Of a stretch of 64,000 nucleotides of DNA, positions 37,192 to 46,389 are shown piece by piece. The notes beneath the pieces were generated by a model. The model did no database searches. It was not told the DNA's origin and saw only the letters and a list, made by a program, of their open reading frames with translations. Origin of the DNA: Candidatus Omnitrophota bacterium (GTDB lineage: Bacteria > Hinthialibacterota > Hinthialibacteria > Hinthialibacterales > JAKPRU01). How positions within the stretch are numbered: the stretch's first letter is position 1; each line of letters begins with the position of its first letter. A program made the position numbers and the translations under genes. The stretch covers positions 1-64,000 of the forward strand of contig JAKQSI010000114.1 of NCBI GenBank assembly GCA_029570205.1, read 5' to 3'.

Positions 37192-39226
37192 ACAGTTTGG
37201 CCAGCTTGGCCGATGCTTTGGTATAGGCTTCCATATCGTTCCGCCAGGCCATCAACACATTCGTATGTCCGGCGAGAATTCCTTCAATGCGAACCGGATA
37301 TTCCAGATCGAACACGGGCGTGCGTTCGTATTCGGCATCTTCTACGGTGCCGGTAAAAATACCGTTGAGAATCTGGCGGGTCATAGTCAGAGTAATTGGA
37401 TGTCCGTGCGATTGATACGGCCCCAGCCAGCCGGTGTTGACCAGCCAGCAGTTGACATCGTATTCAATAATCCGCTGGAGAAGAAGTCGCGCGTACGCCG
37501 TTGGATGGAGTACGTTTGGGAACGACCCAAAACAGCTTTGGAACATCGGTTCCACGCTGCCGACTGTGCCGCTTGGGGCGTAATGGATGTTGCAGGAATA
37601 TCCGCACAGAAAATAGAAACAGGCTTGTTCCGGGGTCAGGCGGGCGATACTGGGAAAGATACCGAATCCGTCCCGAACCAGAAGAATGATGTTGGTGGGG
37701 TGATCCCCGCGGCCGGTTCGATCCGCGTTCTCCAGGTGCGTAAACGGAAACGCGGCTCGAATCTCCTCACTGATCGAAGTGTTGTTCAAGTCCACTCGAC
37801 GACGTTCATCCATGTAGACGTTTTCCAGGATGGTTCCAAACCGTCGGGTGCATTCATAGATATGCCGCTGATAGTACGGGCTGTAGCCCTTCACTTTTCC
37901 GTAACAACCCCACTCCAGGTTGAAAATCCCGTCCTCGCTCCAACCGTGAAATGTATCCCCGATCAGCGGACGAGTGATATCCAGGGACAGAGAGGTTTTT
38001 CCCGCCCCGGTACCCCCGAAAAACAGCGTGACATCACCATCCATTCCTTTGTTCGCCGAACACAAAAGCGGTAGAACATTTTCGTGAGGAAGAAGGTGGC
38101 TCACGATAGTGAATACACAGATACGGATTTCTCCGGCAAAAGCCGTCCCCCCCACAATCGCGATCTTCTTAAGGAAATTAACGACGATAAACGCTTCGTC
38201 TTGGGTCCCGTCCAGTTCCGGAATGGCGTGGAAGTTGGGCATGTGCAGAATGGTATATTCGGGAAAGTAATGGCGCATCTGGCGAGGACTGGTCTCCACC
38301 AGCAGATTCCGTGCAAAGAGGCTGTGCCATGCGGTCTCTGTGATGACCCGGATCGGGACGCGAAAACGGGGGTCTGCCCCGCAATAGCAGTCCTGAACAA
38401 ACAACTGCTTCCCCTGGAGATAGGCAAGAAGTCGCGCATAGAGCATATCGAATTGTTTGCGTTCAAGGGGCATGTTGTAATCGCCCCACCAGATTTTACT
38501 CTCGGTCGACGGCTCTTTCACAATGTAGGCGTGATCCAGGTGCGTCTTGTTCTCGCCGGAATCTACAACCAGCGGACCATTATGCGCAATTCGGCTCTCT
38601 CCACGCTGGACGGAGTGTTCATAAAGATCGGCTGTAGTCAGGTTGAAATGGACCTTGCCCACATTCTTGATGCCGTGAATCTCCAGGCCGGTCATGCTGG
38701 AATCGGGATCGATCCCAATAAAGGAATTGAATGAAAAATGGCGATCTTCCAGGGTGTTGGGAACCCGAATGAACCGGATGCCGTATTTCTCGGCGGATTT
38801 CTGGTCCACATCGCTGTCCCCGATGAAAACGGCCTGTTCCGGCGGCACCTGCATGTCTTGGCAAATTGTTTCCAGGTTTTTGAGGGAAGTAACGGTATCC
38901 AGATGTTCTTCCCCGTAAATTCGCCTGATCATGTCCGCAATTCCGAACCGCTCAAATTGCTCCTGGAGACGCTTCCGATTTCCATCGGAGCTGATCACGA
39001 TGCTTTTCTGCTGTATCTTGGTGTAGAATGTCAGGAAATTGAGCAGTCCCTCTCGCGGAGTCCAATCGATTTTCTGTATTTCTTCCGGGTCCCCGAACAT
39101 CGGCCCCTGGATATAAGATATATCCCGTTTCAGGATCGTGTCGTGTGCATCCACGATGAGGAGCTGAATATCCGGTGGAATCCGATATTCCACCTCTTTG
39201 CCGGGTTTGTGTCGGGTACGAAGCAT
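37118..39226 (-). CDS. HAD domain fused to degenerate ATP-type PEP carboxykinase
   Basis: The 702-residue protein joins a HAD-like domain (about 20-175) to an ATP-dependent PEPCK-like domain (about 185-690). HAD motifs are LLIVDAHDTIL (Asp26, but His28 in place of the usual second Asp), VISSDGN and FIGDSDVD. The PEPCK part aligns along its length with the intact paralogue at 39276-40874 and keeps the P-loop GGTGAGKTSLS (Lys410), GDGIF-type EDGIFN and the WLVNTGW end. All three Mn2+ ligands are replaced: Lys by Ile369 in GEIRI, His by Leu388 in PLLCSAN and the second Asp by Thr425 in LIGDT. The substrate arginine block TGRSP reads SGENKTH. It may bind ATP but should not make PEP. A regulatory or ATP-sensing role beside pckA is my inference. 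Its 3' end overlaps the GHKL gene. Confidence 0.85.
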   Translation of the reverse strand: MLRTRHKPGKEVEYRIPPDIQLLIVDAHDTILKRDISYIQGPMFGDPEEIQKIDWTPREGLLNFLTFYTKIQQKSIVISSDGNRKRLQEQFERFGIADMIRRIYGEEHLDTVTSLKNLETICQDMQVPPEQAVFIGDSDVDQKSAEKYGIRFIRVPNTLEDRHFSFNSFIGIDPDSSMTGLEIHGIKNVGKVHFNLTTADLYEHSVQRGESRIAHNGPLVVDSGENKTHLDHAYIVKEPSTESKIWWGDYNMPLERKQFDMLYARLLAYLQGKQLFVQDCYCGADPRFRVPIRVITETAWHSLFARNLLVETSPRQMRHYFPEYTILHMPNFHAIPELDGTQDEAFIVVNFLKKIAIVGGTAFAGEIRICVFTIVSHLLPHENVLPLLCSANKGMDGDVTLFFGGTGAGKTSLSLDITRPLIGDTFHGWSEDGIFNLEWGCYGKVKGYSPYYQRHIYECTRRFGTILENVYMDERRRVDLNNTSISEEIRAAFPFTHLENADRTGRGDHPTNIILLVRDGFGIFPSIARLTPEQACFYFLCGYSCNIHYAPSGTVGSVEPMFQSCFGSFPNVLHPTAYARLLLQRIIEYDVNCWLVNTGWLGPYQSHGHPITLTMTRQILNGIFTGTVEDAEYERTPVFDLEYPVRIEGILAGHTNVLMAWRNDMEAYTKASAKLAKLFIERFQPYEALAAPEVKNAAPRLP

Positions 39227-39275
39227 TCGTGCCGAATCCCTGGAACGTAAATAGAATTCGCGGGCGACGTGTGTT

Positions 39276-40874
39276 CTACCTGCAATACGCCTTCACTTTT
39301 GCCGCCGCCTCCCGGATATCAGGAGACTCCTTCGCTTTGTCTTCATACTTCGTGAAATTCTTACTGAAAAGGGTCGCCAGTTTTGCCGCCTGCCTGTCAT
39401 AAGCCTCTTTGTCCTTCCAGGTTTCCCGTGGATGCAGGACGTTTTGAGACACTCCCTTCAGGGTCTTGGGAACGGCCAGACCGTAAAGACCATTCTCAAC
39501 GAATTCAACAGAGTGGATACTGCCATCCAGAATGGCATCAATGATTGCCCGGGTTTGCGGAAGACTCATGCGGGACCCGATTCCGAAAGGTCCTCCGGAC
39601 CATCCGGTGTTGACTAACCAGGCGGTCGCTTTGTATTGCCGCAGTTTCTTCTGAAGCAATTCCGCATACACGGTCGGATGCCAGACCAGAAAGGCGGCTC
39701 CGAAACACGCCGAGAATGTGGCTTCCGGGTCCGTGATCCCCACCTCGGTTCCCGCCACCTTCGCCGTATATCCGCTCACAAAATGATACATCGCCTGGCC
39801 TTCAGTCAACCGGCTGACAGGGGGAAGCACTCCGAACGCATCGCAGGTCAGGAAAATGATATTCCTGGGATGGCTGCCCACACCGGGAATCTTGGCATTC
39901 GCCATGTGCTCAATCGGATAAGAGGCGCGAGTGTTCTCGGTAATTGAGCCGTCATAATAATCCACAACATGGGTCTGCTCGTCGTAAACCACATTTTCCA
40001 AAACCGTGCCGAAGCGAATCGCTTTCCAGATATCCGGTTCCCCTTCCTTGCTGAGTCGGATCACTTTGGCATAGCAGCCGCCTTCGAAGTTGAAAATTCC
40101 GTCATCCGTCCACCCATGCTCATCATCGCCGATCAGTCTCCGTTTCGGGTCCGCAGAAAGTGTGGTTTTCCCTGTCCCGGACAAGCCAAAGAAGAGAGCC
40201 ACATCCCCATCGGGTCCCTCGTTGGCGGAACAATGCATTGAGAGCGCCCCCGCTTTTGGAAGCAAGTAATTCAGAATCGTGAAAATCCCCTTTTTCATTT
40301 CCCCGGCGTACTCGGTTCCCAAGATAACCAGTTCACGGGTCTTGATGTTCAGGTTTATGCTGGTTTTCTTGGTAACACTCGGCGTGTGCGAATTGGCCGG
40401 AAATTGGCCGGAATTATAGATGACCCAATCCGGCTCACCGAAATTCTCCAATTCCTCCGCTGTCGGGCGAATCAGCATGTTGTGCATAAACAGCGCATGA
40501 TACGCCCGTGCGCAGATCACGCGCATTTTGATGCGATGCCGCGTGTCCCAACCGGCAAAGCCATCCACACAAAAAAGATGGGGTCGGGAGTTCAGAAAAT
40601 CTATCGCGGTTTCCTTATTGATGGCGAACCCTTCTTCGCTGATCGGAATGTTGATCGACCCCCACCATACATCTTCCCTGTGGAGCTCTTCCTCAACAAC
40701 CCGTTTTTCGAGAGGACTTCGCCCGGTTTTTGCCCCGGAATAGGCAATCAACGCGCCGGTATCTGCAATTGTGCATCCGGGTTCCTGAAGCCCCAGCTCA
40801 TACAACCGGGGCACACATGGATTCCGGTCAACGTTCTTCACGGTAATCCCGTGCGATAAGAGGTCAAATACCAT
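39276..40874 (-). CDS. pckA: phosphoenolpyruvate carboxykinase (ATP)
   Basis: The 532-residue enzyme converts oxaloacetate and ATP to PEP, CO2 and ADP in gluconeogenesis. All diagnostic elements are present: SGAKTGRSPLEK (substrate Arg), GTEYAGEMKKGIF (metal Lys), SMHCSANEG (metal His), GLSGTGKTTLSAD (P-loop), LIGDDEHGW (metal Asp pair), NTRASYPIEH and WLVNTGWSGG. It is located directly upstream of the HAD-PEPCK fusion with 49 bases between, so the two are likely co-expressed. The nearby mdh gene supplies oxaloacetate. Confidence 0.97.
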   Translation of the reverse strand: MVFDLLSHGITVKNVDRNPCVPRLYELGLQEPGCTIADTGALIAYSGAKTGRSPLEKRVVEEELHREDVWWGSINIPISEEGFAINKETAIDFLNSRPHLFCVDGFAGWDTRHRIKMRVICARAYHALFMHNMLIRPTAEELENFGEPDWVIYNSGQFPANSHTPSVTKKTSINLNIKTRELVILGTEYAGEMKKGIFTILNYLLPKAGALSMHCSANEGPDGDVALFFGLSGTGKTTLSADPKRRLIGDDEHGWTDDGIFNFEGGCYAKVIRLSKEGEPDIWKAIRFGTVLENVVYDEQTHVVDYYDGSITENTRASYPIEHMANAKIPGVGSHPRNIIFLTCDAFGVLPPVSRLTEGQAMYHFVSGYTAKVAGTEVGITDPEATFSACFGAAFLVWHPTVYAELLQKKLRQYKATAWLVNTGWSGGPFGIGSRMSLPQTRAIIDAILDGSIHSVEFVENGLYGLAVPKTLKGVSQNVLHPRETWKDKEAYDRQAAKLATLFSKNFTKYEDKAKESPDIREAAAKVKAYCR

Positions 40875-40916
40875 CCTGTTTGCCCTTTCCCAGAATTCCT
40901 CTTCAATTCAACGATT

Positions 40917-40944
40917 TTTATAGAGGGTAATTCACTCAGGTCGA
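40917..40944 (-). promoter_or_regulatory. probable promoter of pckA
   Basis: On the minus strand TCGACC (40944-40939) and TATAAA (40922-40917) are 16 bases apart, about 40 bases upstream of the pckA ATG. The -10 box is good and the -35 fair. Confidence 0.45.
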
Positions 40945-41033
40945 TTAGGCAAGCCACAGCAAACGGGCACAAACTCCCGACGGAACGCCGGGGGATTTTC
41001 CCTTTGACTTCTTCGGCGGTTTTCAGAGAGAGA

Positions 41034-43553
41034 TCAACGCGCCGATTCTTGTGCAGCCCCTGCTGAAGGAACCTTCATGAGCCACACCTCCGCGACCTGG
41101 CATCCACGCCCCGATCCGCCGGAACCGGGTTCCTGATACCAGCTCAATAGGAGTTCGCCATCCCGTGTGGCATCAATGGGGATATCAAACTCCATCGGGC
41201 GGACCGGACTTTCCTTGGGAATAAACGGATGGACCTCGATTTCATCGGCCACCATCCGAATTTTCAGGGCCGTGTTGCGCCGCATGTCGCCGGCATAGAC
41301 AACGCGGACCCTGTATTGGGCATTCGGGTCCAGGTCCGAGTATTTCATCTGAAGTGGAGCATCATAAACGGATTCCGCGAAACATTGCCAGGAGATACGG
41401 TAATCGGGATTCGGTCGGAAACCGACGCGGGAAGATGCCCGGTATTCGGGGTCCGTTTCCGGTCCCAGCCCGCGCAGAAGATGCGGCCGGCACGTGAGAT
41501 TCCCCAGATCATCATAGAAACCGCCGGGACCCGGATCGGTCCAATGGACAATCTCCTGAATGCCTTTCAGTCGTTCCGGCTCGGTATCAAGCGCACGCAG
41601 CTCAGAGAATCGTTTTTTGAGCCATTCCCGGTTATTCAACGCCCGGTCGATCAGATCCAGATGCGCGCCTCGCTCTATAGCGATGGCCTTGTACTTGGGA
41701 ACACTCAGCTGCATTCGAATGCTTTGATACAGGGCCTCTGCCAGTTCAAAAATCCGTCCGCGCCAGTCCAACGCAACGCGGTCGGTTATTGCACGATCCA
41801 GGATTTCCTCCGCGCGATCCATCGCCGCCAGAGAACCGAGCGGCCCGGACAACCCGCAAAGCGCTTCCATTGCCTGTTGCTCCAGTTCTGTCTCATAGAT
41901 CAGCCTTCTTCGTTCATAGCCGTCGTAATAGGCTCGGAACAATGCCTGCTGGAATCGCCAATTGAGAAGGTCCTGCGGGCCGGCGGCTTTCTCCATCGCC
42001 TGGAATTGCTTCAGCGTGATGTACACGGACTCGTTGGTCAAAAGCGGGCCTTCCCAATTCCTCTCTAACGCCAAAAGCCCCTGAGCGAAGTTATCCTCAT
42101 ACGCCGGTCCGATGAAATATCGGGAATATCGGCGCAGGATATCGATCACGGGAGTATTCGAATCCCAACCCAGACCGCTCCACACGAATTTGTTGACATC
42201 GTCATTGCACCCTTCGGAATAGGTGAGGAATCCGATTGCCTGGTCCTTCCAGATCCGAAAGATCTTCGACTCGGCGACAGGACGCGGATTGATCACCTCC
42301 CGGTCCTCGGCAAGCGAGTAGGCAACATCCCAATCCTGGACCACATACTGGCAGCGAACGCTGTGAGTAATATCGGGATATCGACGAATAGGGTATTTTT
42401 TGGGGATCTTCGCACGGAGATCGGGCAGGCTGATCCGATTCTGTGGGCCGAAAACAATGCCGGACAGCCAATCAGGTTGTTCCTTGTTCATATATTCCAG
42501 GAACTCATCCATCCATTCCTTGTTGAAACTCTGGGGGGACATCCACATCTGTGCCTTGGGGTGAGTCCGGTGCAGAACCTCGGTTTGCTTTTCCAGCAAG
42601 GCCATCATGACCGTCGGACGGGTGTGACCCGGATCGCCGCCGGGAACAAATACGCAGTCGATTCGCGGCAATCGCGCGAAGACATCCCCCCATTCCTTGA
42701 GCGCAAATTCAACCGTGGCGGGATTGGAATAATCACTATCCAGCGCGGGATACCAGATCCAGACATTCAGTCCATAATCGTCCGCAATCTGCGACATGCG
42801 GGCCATCATGTCGATTTTGGGAAGGGGAAGGTGCGGGCTGTAGTCATCATCATCGCTGCGCGGCGGGATCAGTTCGATGGCATTTGTGCCGAACACGGCA
42901 AGATCGCGGATATATTGTTCCCAGATCTCCGGTGTCCATGCGTCGTAGGAATTGGTTTTCGGACGATATCCCAGCTGGTGACCGCGAAGTGGGTATTCCG
43001 GCACGGTGTTCATATCCAGCGATGGGTCCAGGGAGATAAACCCACGGGGCTCATCAATTCTCGTGGCTCCTCCGGCAGCCGTTTCCTGCACTCGCCTGCG
43101 TGTCATCTGCATTTCCTGGAGCAGGCGTCCGCATCCGAACAGCACGCCACGCTCATCGTTGCCGACAACAAACACCGTGGGCGCTTTGCGGCCCTCTGTG
43201 AGAACGAAAATCCGGTAACCCTCCGCGCCTTCTTTCACCGGACGGTCGGCGACAGCCTTGGCAAGCGGGCCTGCGAACGCCTTGAGGGACGAAGATGGTC
43301 CTACGGCCACGACCGGCACAGAATCATCCGGCCACTCGTGGACAACCTGCCACCGGACCATGGTTCGCTTCTCAACCTCTTCGACCAGCATTCGCACGGC
43401 TGTGTTCTCGGCCTTTGTGAGATCCGACGGACAGACCACAACGGCCTGCCGGAGGTCCAGGGGTTCCGCCGCCATGGCCTGAGCGGACAGAAATCCCAGA
43501 GTCAATAGGATTGAAAAAATGCACGTTATGCAGGAGGATTGAAGTGTCTTCAT
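41034..43553 (-). CDS. large exported glycoside-hydrolase-like protein (alpha-glucuronidase-type N-terminus)
   Basis: The 839-residue product has a signal peptide (ITCIFSILLTLGFLSAQAMA). Residues about 30-140 form an alpha/beta domain (VVVCPSDLTKAENTAVRML, VPVVAVGPSSS, TVFVVGNDERGVLFGCGRLL) seen at the front of GH67 alpha-glucuronidases and some GH20/GH84 enzymes. A probable TIM barrel follows (EYPLRGHQLGYRPKTNSYDA, GLNVWIWYPALDSDY, RIDCVFVPGGDPGHT, QMWMSPQSFNKEW), then helical and beta-sandwich C-terminal regions. I cannot assign catalytic residues or a GH number. The start at 43553 has GGAG seven bases before it and removes a 13-residue extension. The gene has its own strong promoter. Confidence 0.68.
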   Translation of the reverse strand: MKTLQSSCITCIFSILLTLGFLSAQAMAAEPLDLRQAVVVCPSDLTKAENTAVRMLVEEVEKRTMVRWQVVHEWPDDSVPVVAVGPSSSLKAFAGPLAKAVADRPVKEGAEGYRIFVLTEGRKAPTVFVVGNDERGVLFGCGRLLQEMQMTRRRVQETAAGGATRIDEPRGFISLDPSLDMNTVPEYPLRGHQLGYRPKTNSYDAWTPEIWEQYIRDLAVFGTNAIELIPPRSDDDDYSPHLPLPKIDMMARMSQIADDYGLNVWIWYPALDSDYSNPATVEFALKEWGDVFARLPRIDCVFVPGGDPGHTRPTVMMALLEKQTEVLHRTHPKAQMWMSPQSFNKEWMDEFLEYMNKEQPDWLSGIVFGPQNRISLPDLRAKIPKKYPIRRYPDITHSVRCQYVVQDWDVAYSLAEDREVINPRPVAESKIFRIWKDQAIGFLTYSEGCNDDVNKFVWSGLGWDSNTPVIDILRRYSRYFIGPAYEDNFAQGLLALERNWEGPLLTNESVYITLKQFQAMEKAAGPQDLLNWRFQQALFRAYYDGYERRRLIYETELEQQAMEALCGLSGPLGSLAAMDRAEEILDRAITDRVALDWRGRIFELAEALYQSIRMQLSVPKYKAIAIERGAHLDLIDRALNNREWLKKRFSELRALDTEPERLKGIQEIVHWTDPGPGGFYDDLGNLTCRPHLLRGLGPETDPEYRASSRVGFRPNPDYRISWQCFAESVYDAPLQMKYSDLDPNAQYRVRVVYAGDMRRNTALKIRMVADEIEVHPFIPKESPVRPMEFDIPIDATRDGELLLSWYQEPGSGGSGRGCQVAEVWLMKVPSAGAAQESAR

Positions 43554-43616
43554 TGTCGGACTCCAAAACGATAGGGATTGATCGCGGATCATTCAACAAA
43601 TATTCCACGACACCTG

Positions 43617-43644
43617 ATTATCAAGCCTGGAGGGCGGATGTCAA
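43617..43644 (-). promoter_or_regulatory. strong sigma70-type promoter of GH-like gene
   Basis: On the minus strand TTGACA (43644-43639) and GATAAT (43622-43617) are separated by 16 bases; the -35 is perfect. The leader to the ATG at 43553 would be about 57 bases. Confidence 0.6.
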
Positions 43645-43695
43645 TAGACAACGTCATACAAATAGATTCTTCTGCGCCTGACAGGTCAGGTGCAT

Positions 43696-43775
43696 TCAAC
43701 CCCCTCTCTGTCTCCCCCAATCTTTGGGGCAGCGGTTCCTCCCCCGAAGATCGCGGGAGGTCAGGTGGGGGTTGA
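43696..43775. repeat. G/C-rich inverted repeat element
   Basis: The ends TCAACCCCC (43696-43704) and GGGGGTTGA (43767-43775) are exact inverted copies around an 80-base segment that contains the internal hairpin CCCCAATCTTTGGGG (43714-43728). It sits between divergent genes. It looks like a small nonautonomous or REP-like intergenic element. The remaining bases up to 43969 show no convincing gene. Confidence 0.5.
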
Positions 43776-43969
43776 CCGGATATCGCAAGACTCCTTGGCG
43801 TGAACGTTGTGCGAGAGATTTCTCAGGAGACTTGCCATCGCATCGCTCCTCCCTACGGCATTGACATCTGTGATATTCAGGAGGTATTTTCGGACCGATT
43901 GAAGGCGGCGATGATCCCCGCAACAATGCTGGACAGAAACGAAACACTTTTCCTGAAGAAGAATATCCG

Positions 43970-45244
43970 ATGGAGACCAAATCCCAATTCACACCAATTT
44001 GTATGACATTATTTGCCGGAATCGCTTTGTGGGTTGTTTTCTTGTTCCCGTGTGCCGTTCCCGGTTTCGGTCCGTTTTCAGGGGGCACAACCATGGAGAT
44101 ACCGGATTCCTCGGTTGGGACACTGTTTCCCTTTGTGAAGAAGATCGCGGAACGAAATCCCGTTCCCAAGTATCGTTTCCTGCGGGAGGAGTTCACCAGC
44201 CCGGAAAGTTGGCGTCGTCAGGCACAACCGCTGGTCATGGCAAACCTGCATTACGAACCTGCGCCTGTGGACCCCAAGCCGGAGGTGATCGAGAAAGTCG
44301 ACCTCGGAACGCACAGTCGCGAGTATATCCGGTTCAACACAACACCCGAAAGCCGGATATCAGGCTACGTGTTGGTTCCGAAGGGGGAAGGCCCGTTTCC
44401 GGCGCTGGTCGCGCTGCATGACCACGGAGCTTTCTACCTGTGGGGAAAAGAAAAACTGGTAAGATTGGAGAGCGAGCATCCGGCCCTGGTGAAATTCCGT
44501 GAAACCTGTTACGGCGGAGTTGCCATCGCGGATGAACTGGCGAAACGCGGGTATGTGGTGGCCGTGATCGACATGCTGTATTGGGGAGAGCGTCGAATGC
44601 TGCTCCCGGGAGATCCGGAAGGATACCTGACGCGCAGCCAGGAACTTACCGAGGAAGAGATTCTTCAGTTTAACCGGCGATCCGGCATGAACGAGCAGAT
44701 TTTTGCGCGCACCCTGATGGCCGCCGGGACAACCTGGTTCGGGGTGATTCACTGGGATGACCGGAGAACCGTTGACTATCTTCTGACCCGTCCGGAAGTC
44801 GATCCCAATCGAATCGGCTGTGTGGGGCTTTCCGTGGGCGGATATCGGGCGGTACACCTGACCGCCCTGGATGATCGTATCCGCGCCGGTGTGGGGGTGG
44901 GCTGGATGTGTACTTATGGAAGCATGTTGCAAAAACACATTCCGAACGGAATCGGGCTGACCAAGATTATCCCCGGAACTTATGAATACCTGGACCTGCC
45001 GGATATCGCCGCGCTTTCGATGCCGCGTCCTTTGATGGTGATCAACGGGACAAAAGACGGACTGTTCCCGTGGGAGGGTGTGCAAAATGCCTATCAGATC
45101 CTTCGGGACTCCTATCAAAAAGCGGGAGTTCCCGAACGATTTCAGGCGGTCACCTACGAAGGACCGCATGAATTCAACAGGGAGATGCAGGAAGTCGCGT
45201 TTGCCTGGCTCGACCGCTGGGTAAAGAATGCCGAAGGAAATTGA
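43970..45244 (+). CDS. exported alpha/beta hydrolase (Abhydrolase_7/dienelactone-hydrolase-like)
   Basis: The 424-residue protein has an N-terminal hydrophobic segment (MTLFAGIALWVVFLFP) and an alpha/beta-hydrolase domain. Features are SGYVLVPKGEGPFPALVALHDHG, a lid region with YWGERRMLLPGD, the nucleophile elbow GLSVGGY, MVINGTKDGLFPW with the acid and YEGPHEFNREMQ with the catalytic His. The same domain is fused at the end of the 1448-residue protein at 52286, where many stretches are nearly identical. It is probably a carbohydrate esterase that removes acyl or aryl groups from polysaccharide, but this is inferred from fold and neighbours. Confidence 0.82.
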   Translation: METKSQFTPICMTLFAGIALWVVFLFPCAVPGFGPFSGGTTMEIPDSSVGTLFPFVKKIAERNPVPKYRFLREEFTSPESWRRQAQPLVMANLHYEPAPVDPKPEVIEKVDLGTHSREYIRFNTTPESRISGYVLVPKGEGPFPALVALHDHGAFYLWGKEKLVRLESEHPALVKFRETCYGGVAIADELAKRGYVVAVIDMLYWGERRMLLPGDPEGYLTRSQELTEEEILQFNRRSGMNEQIFARTLMAAGTTWFGVIHWDDRRTVDYLLTRPEVDPNRIGCVGLSVGGYRAVHLTALDDRIRAGVGVGWMCTYGSMLQKHIPNGIGLTKIIPGTYEYLDLPDIAALSMPRPLMVINGTKDGLFPWEGVQNAYQILRDSYQKAGVPERFQAVTYEGPHEFNREMQEVAFAWLDRWVKNAEGN

Positions 45245-45268
45245 GCGTTCGAACGAACCGTCCCACGG

Positions 45269-46159
45269 TTATTCTTTCTCCCATTCCCCCAGGAACGCGT
45301 TCAATCCCATGTCGGATGCCTGTTTGTAGAAAAACTCCATCGCATCCATCAATCGGATCTCCCCACGCCAGAATGGAAAATTGCCCAGTTGCTTGACTAC
45401 TCCAGCCGGGACGGTCGGAATGTGAACCTCGCCGAAAAAATCCTCCGTCGGTTTCTCGGTTTTCCAGAAGAGATCGGGATCCATCGGAAGCGGTTCCGGT
45501 GGGACCGAGATTTCTTCCGGTTCTTCGATTTCCGGTTCGGTCGGTTCCTGGTGACCTGTGGAAAGTTGGACCAGCATTTCCTCCCGTGACAGGCCGCGCA
45601 TCTTGAAGATGAGAAACGGATCGCGGTCGAATTCCTCTCCCAATAAATAGAACACGGCGGCGATATGCTTGCACGGATTGGACCAATCCGGACAGGAGCA
45701 TTCCGTGGAGAGGTCTTTGAATCTGGAAGGAAACAGAGTCAATTTCATCTCATCGAAAACGGATTCGATTTCCCGTGGCATTTCGCCTGCGGCAAGTTTG
45801 GCCGCGAAAATCGGCTGCCGTGAGAACGCTTCCACCAGAGACTTCCATTCCTCATCGCTCAGGGCCTTCACGGTGATCTCGACGAAATAGGGTTGAACTC
45901 GCGAACCTTGGACTTTCGCTTCCACCCGGCCCTTGCCGATTTCGATGGACAACACCTGGCCGCGACGCGCATAAGACCGCCCGCGAGACAACCGCTCCCC
46001 GATCTGAAAACTCTCCAGCACTTCGATCCACCGTTTTGCCCACCAGCTTTCGGCAAATGCGCCCCGTTTTGTCTGTGCTTTAATGCCACCCTTTGCTTCA
46101 CGCGCAGGAGGAAAATAGTCGTAGTCAAACTCTCGGTATCTTCGCCTTCTTTTACTCAT
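45269..46159 (-). CDS. SWIM zinc-finger protein
   Basis: This 296-residue protein has a SWIM zinc finger at ECSCPDWSNPCKHIAAVFY (CxC...CxH), a basic N-terminus (SKRRRRYREFDYDYFPP) and an acidic, Pro/Glu-rich central part. The N-terminal domain resembles that of SWIM proteins coded next to SNF2 ATPases. It probably binds nucleic acid or the ATPase. The ATG at 46159 has GGAG close upstream; the open frame to 46261 runs through the small repeat and is unlikely to be coding. It forms a pair with the SNF2 gene to its right on the same strand. Confidence 0.85.
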   Translation of the reverse strand: MSKRRRRYREFDYDYFPPAREAKGGIKAQTKRGAFAESWWAKRWIEVLESFQIGERLSRGRSYARRGQVLSIEIGKGRVEAKVQGSRVQPYFVEITVKALSDEEWKSLVEAFSRQPIFAAKLAAGEMPREIESVFDEMKLTLFPSRFKDLSTECSCPDWSNPCKHIAAVFYLLGEEFDRDPFLIFKMRGLSREEMLVQLSTGHQEPTEPEIEEPEEISVPPEPLPMDPDLFWKTEKPTEDFFGEVHIPTVPAGVVKQLGNFPFWRGEIRLMDAMEFFYKQASDMGLNAFLGEWEKE

Positions 46160-46193
46160 GGAGAACTCCATTCCTAAGAAATATTCCGCGCAG

Positions 46194-46305
46194 CCGTCAT
46201 TCCGAGGAGCGAAGCGACGTGGGAATCTCATTGTTGGAGCGTCCAAGCCTGAGATCGCCACATCCCGGCCCTTCGCAGACTCCGGGCCGGAATTCGCGAT
46301 GACGG
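46194..46305. mobile_element. 112-bp MITE/REP-like palindromic element
   Basis: The element is bounded by CCGTCAT and ATGACGG inverted ends. It contains GAGGAGCGAAGCGACGTGGG, a motif of a common nonautonomous repeat family seen in many bacterial genomes, and an internal GGCCCTTCGCAGACTCCGGGCC hairpin-like stretch. It lies in the gap between the SNF2 gene's stop and the SWIM gene's start. No flanking target duplication is obvious. Confidence 0.6.
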
Positions 46306-46389
46306 GACGGGCCTGCCCTCGCGAGAACTACTTTCTTTGTCTTATCACCGGCCCTGCCGGTTTGCCACTCGTTATGAATTACTTTCGGA

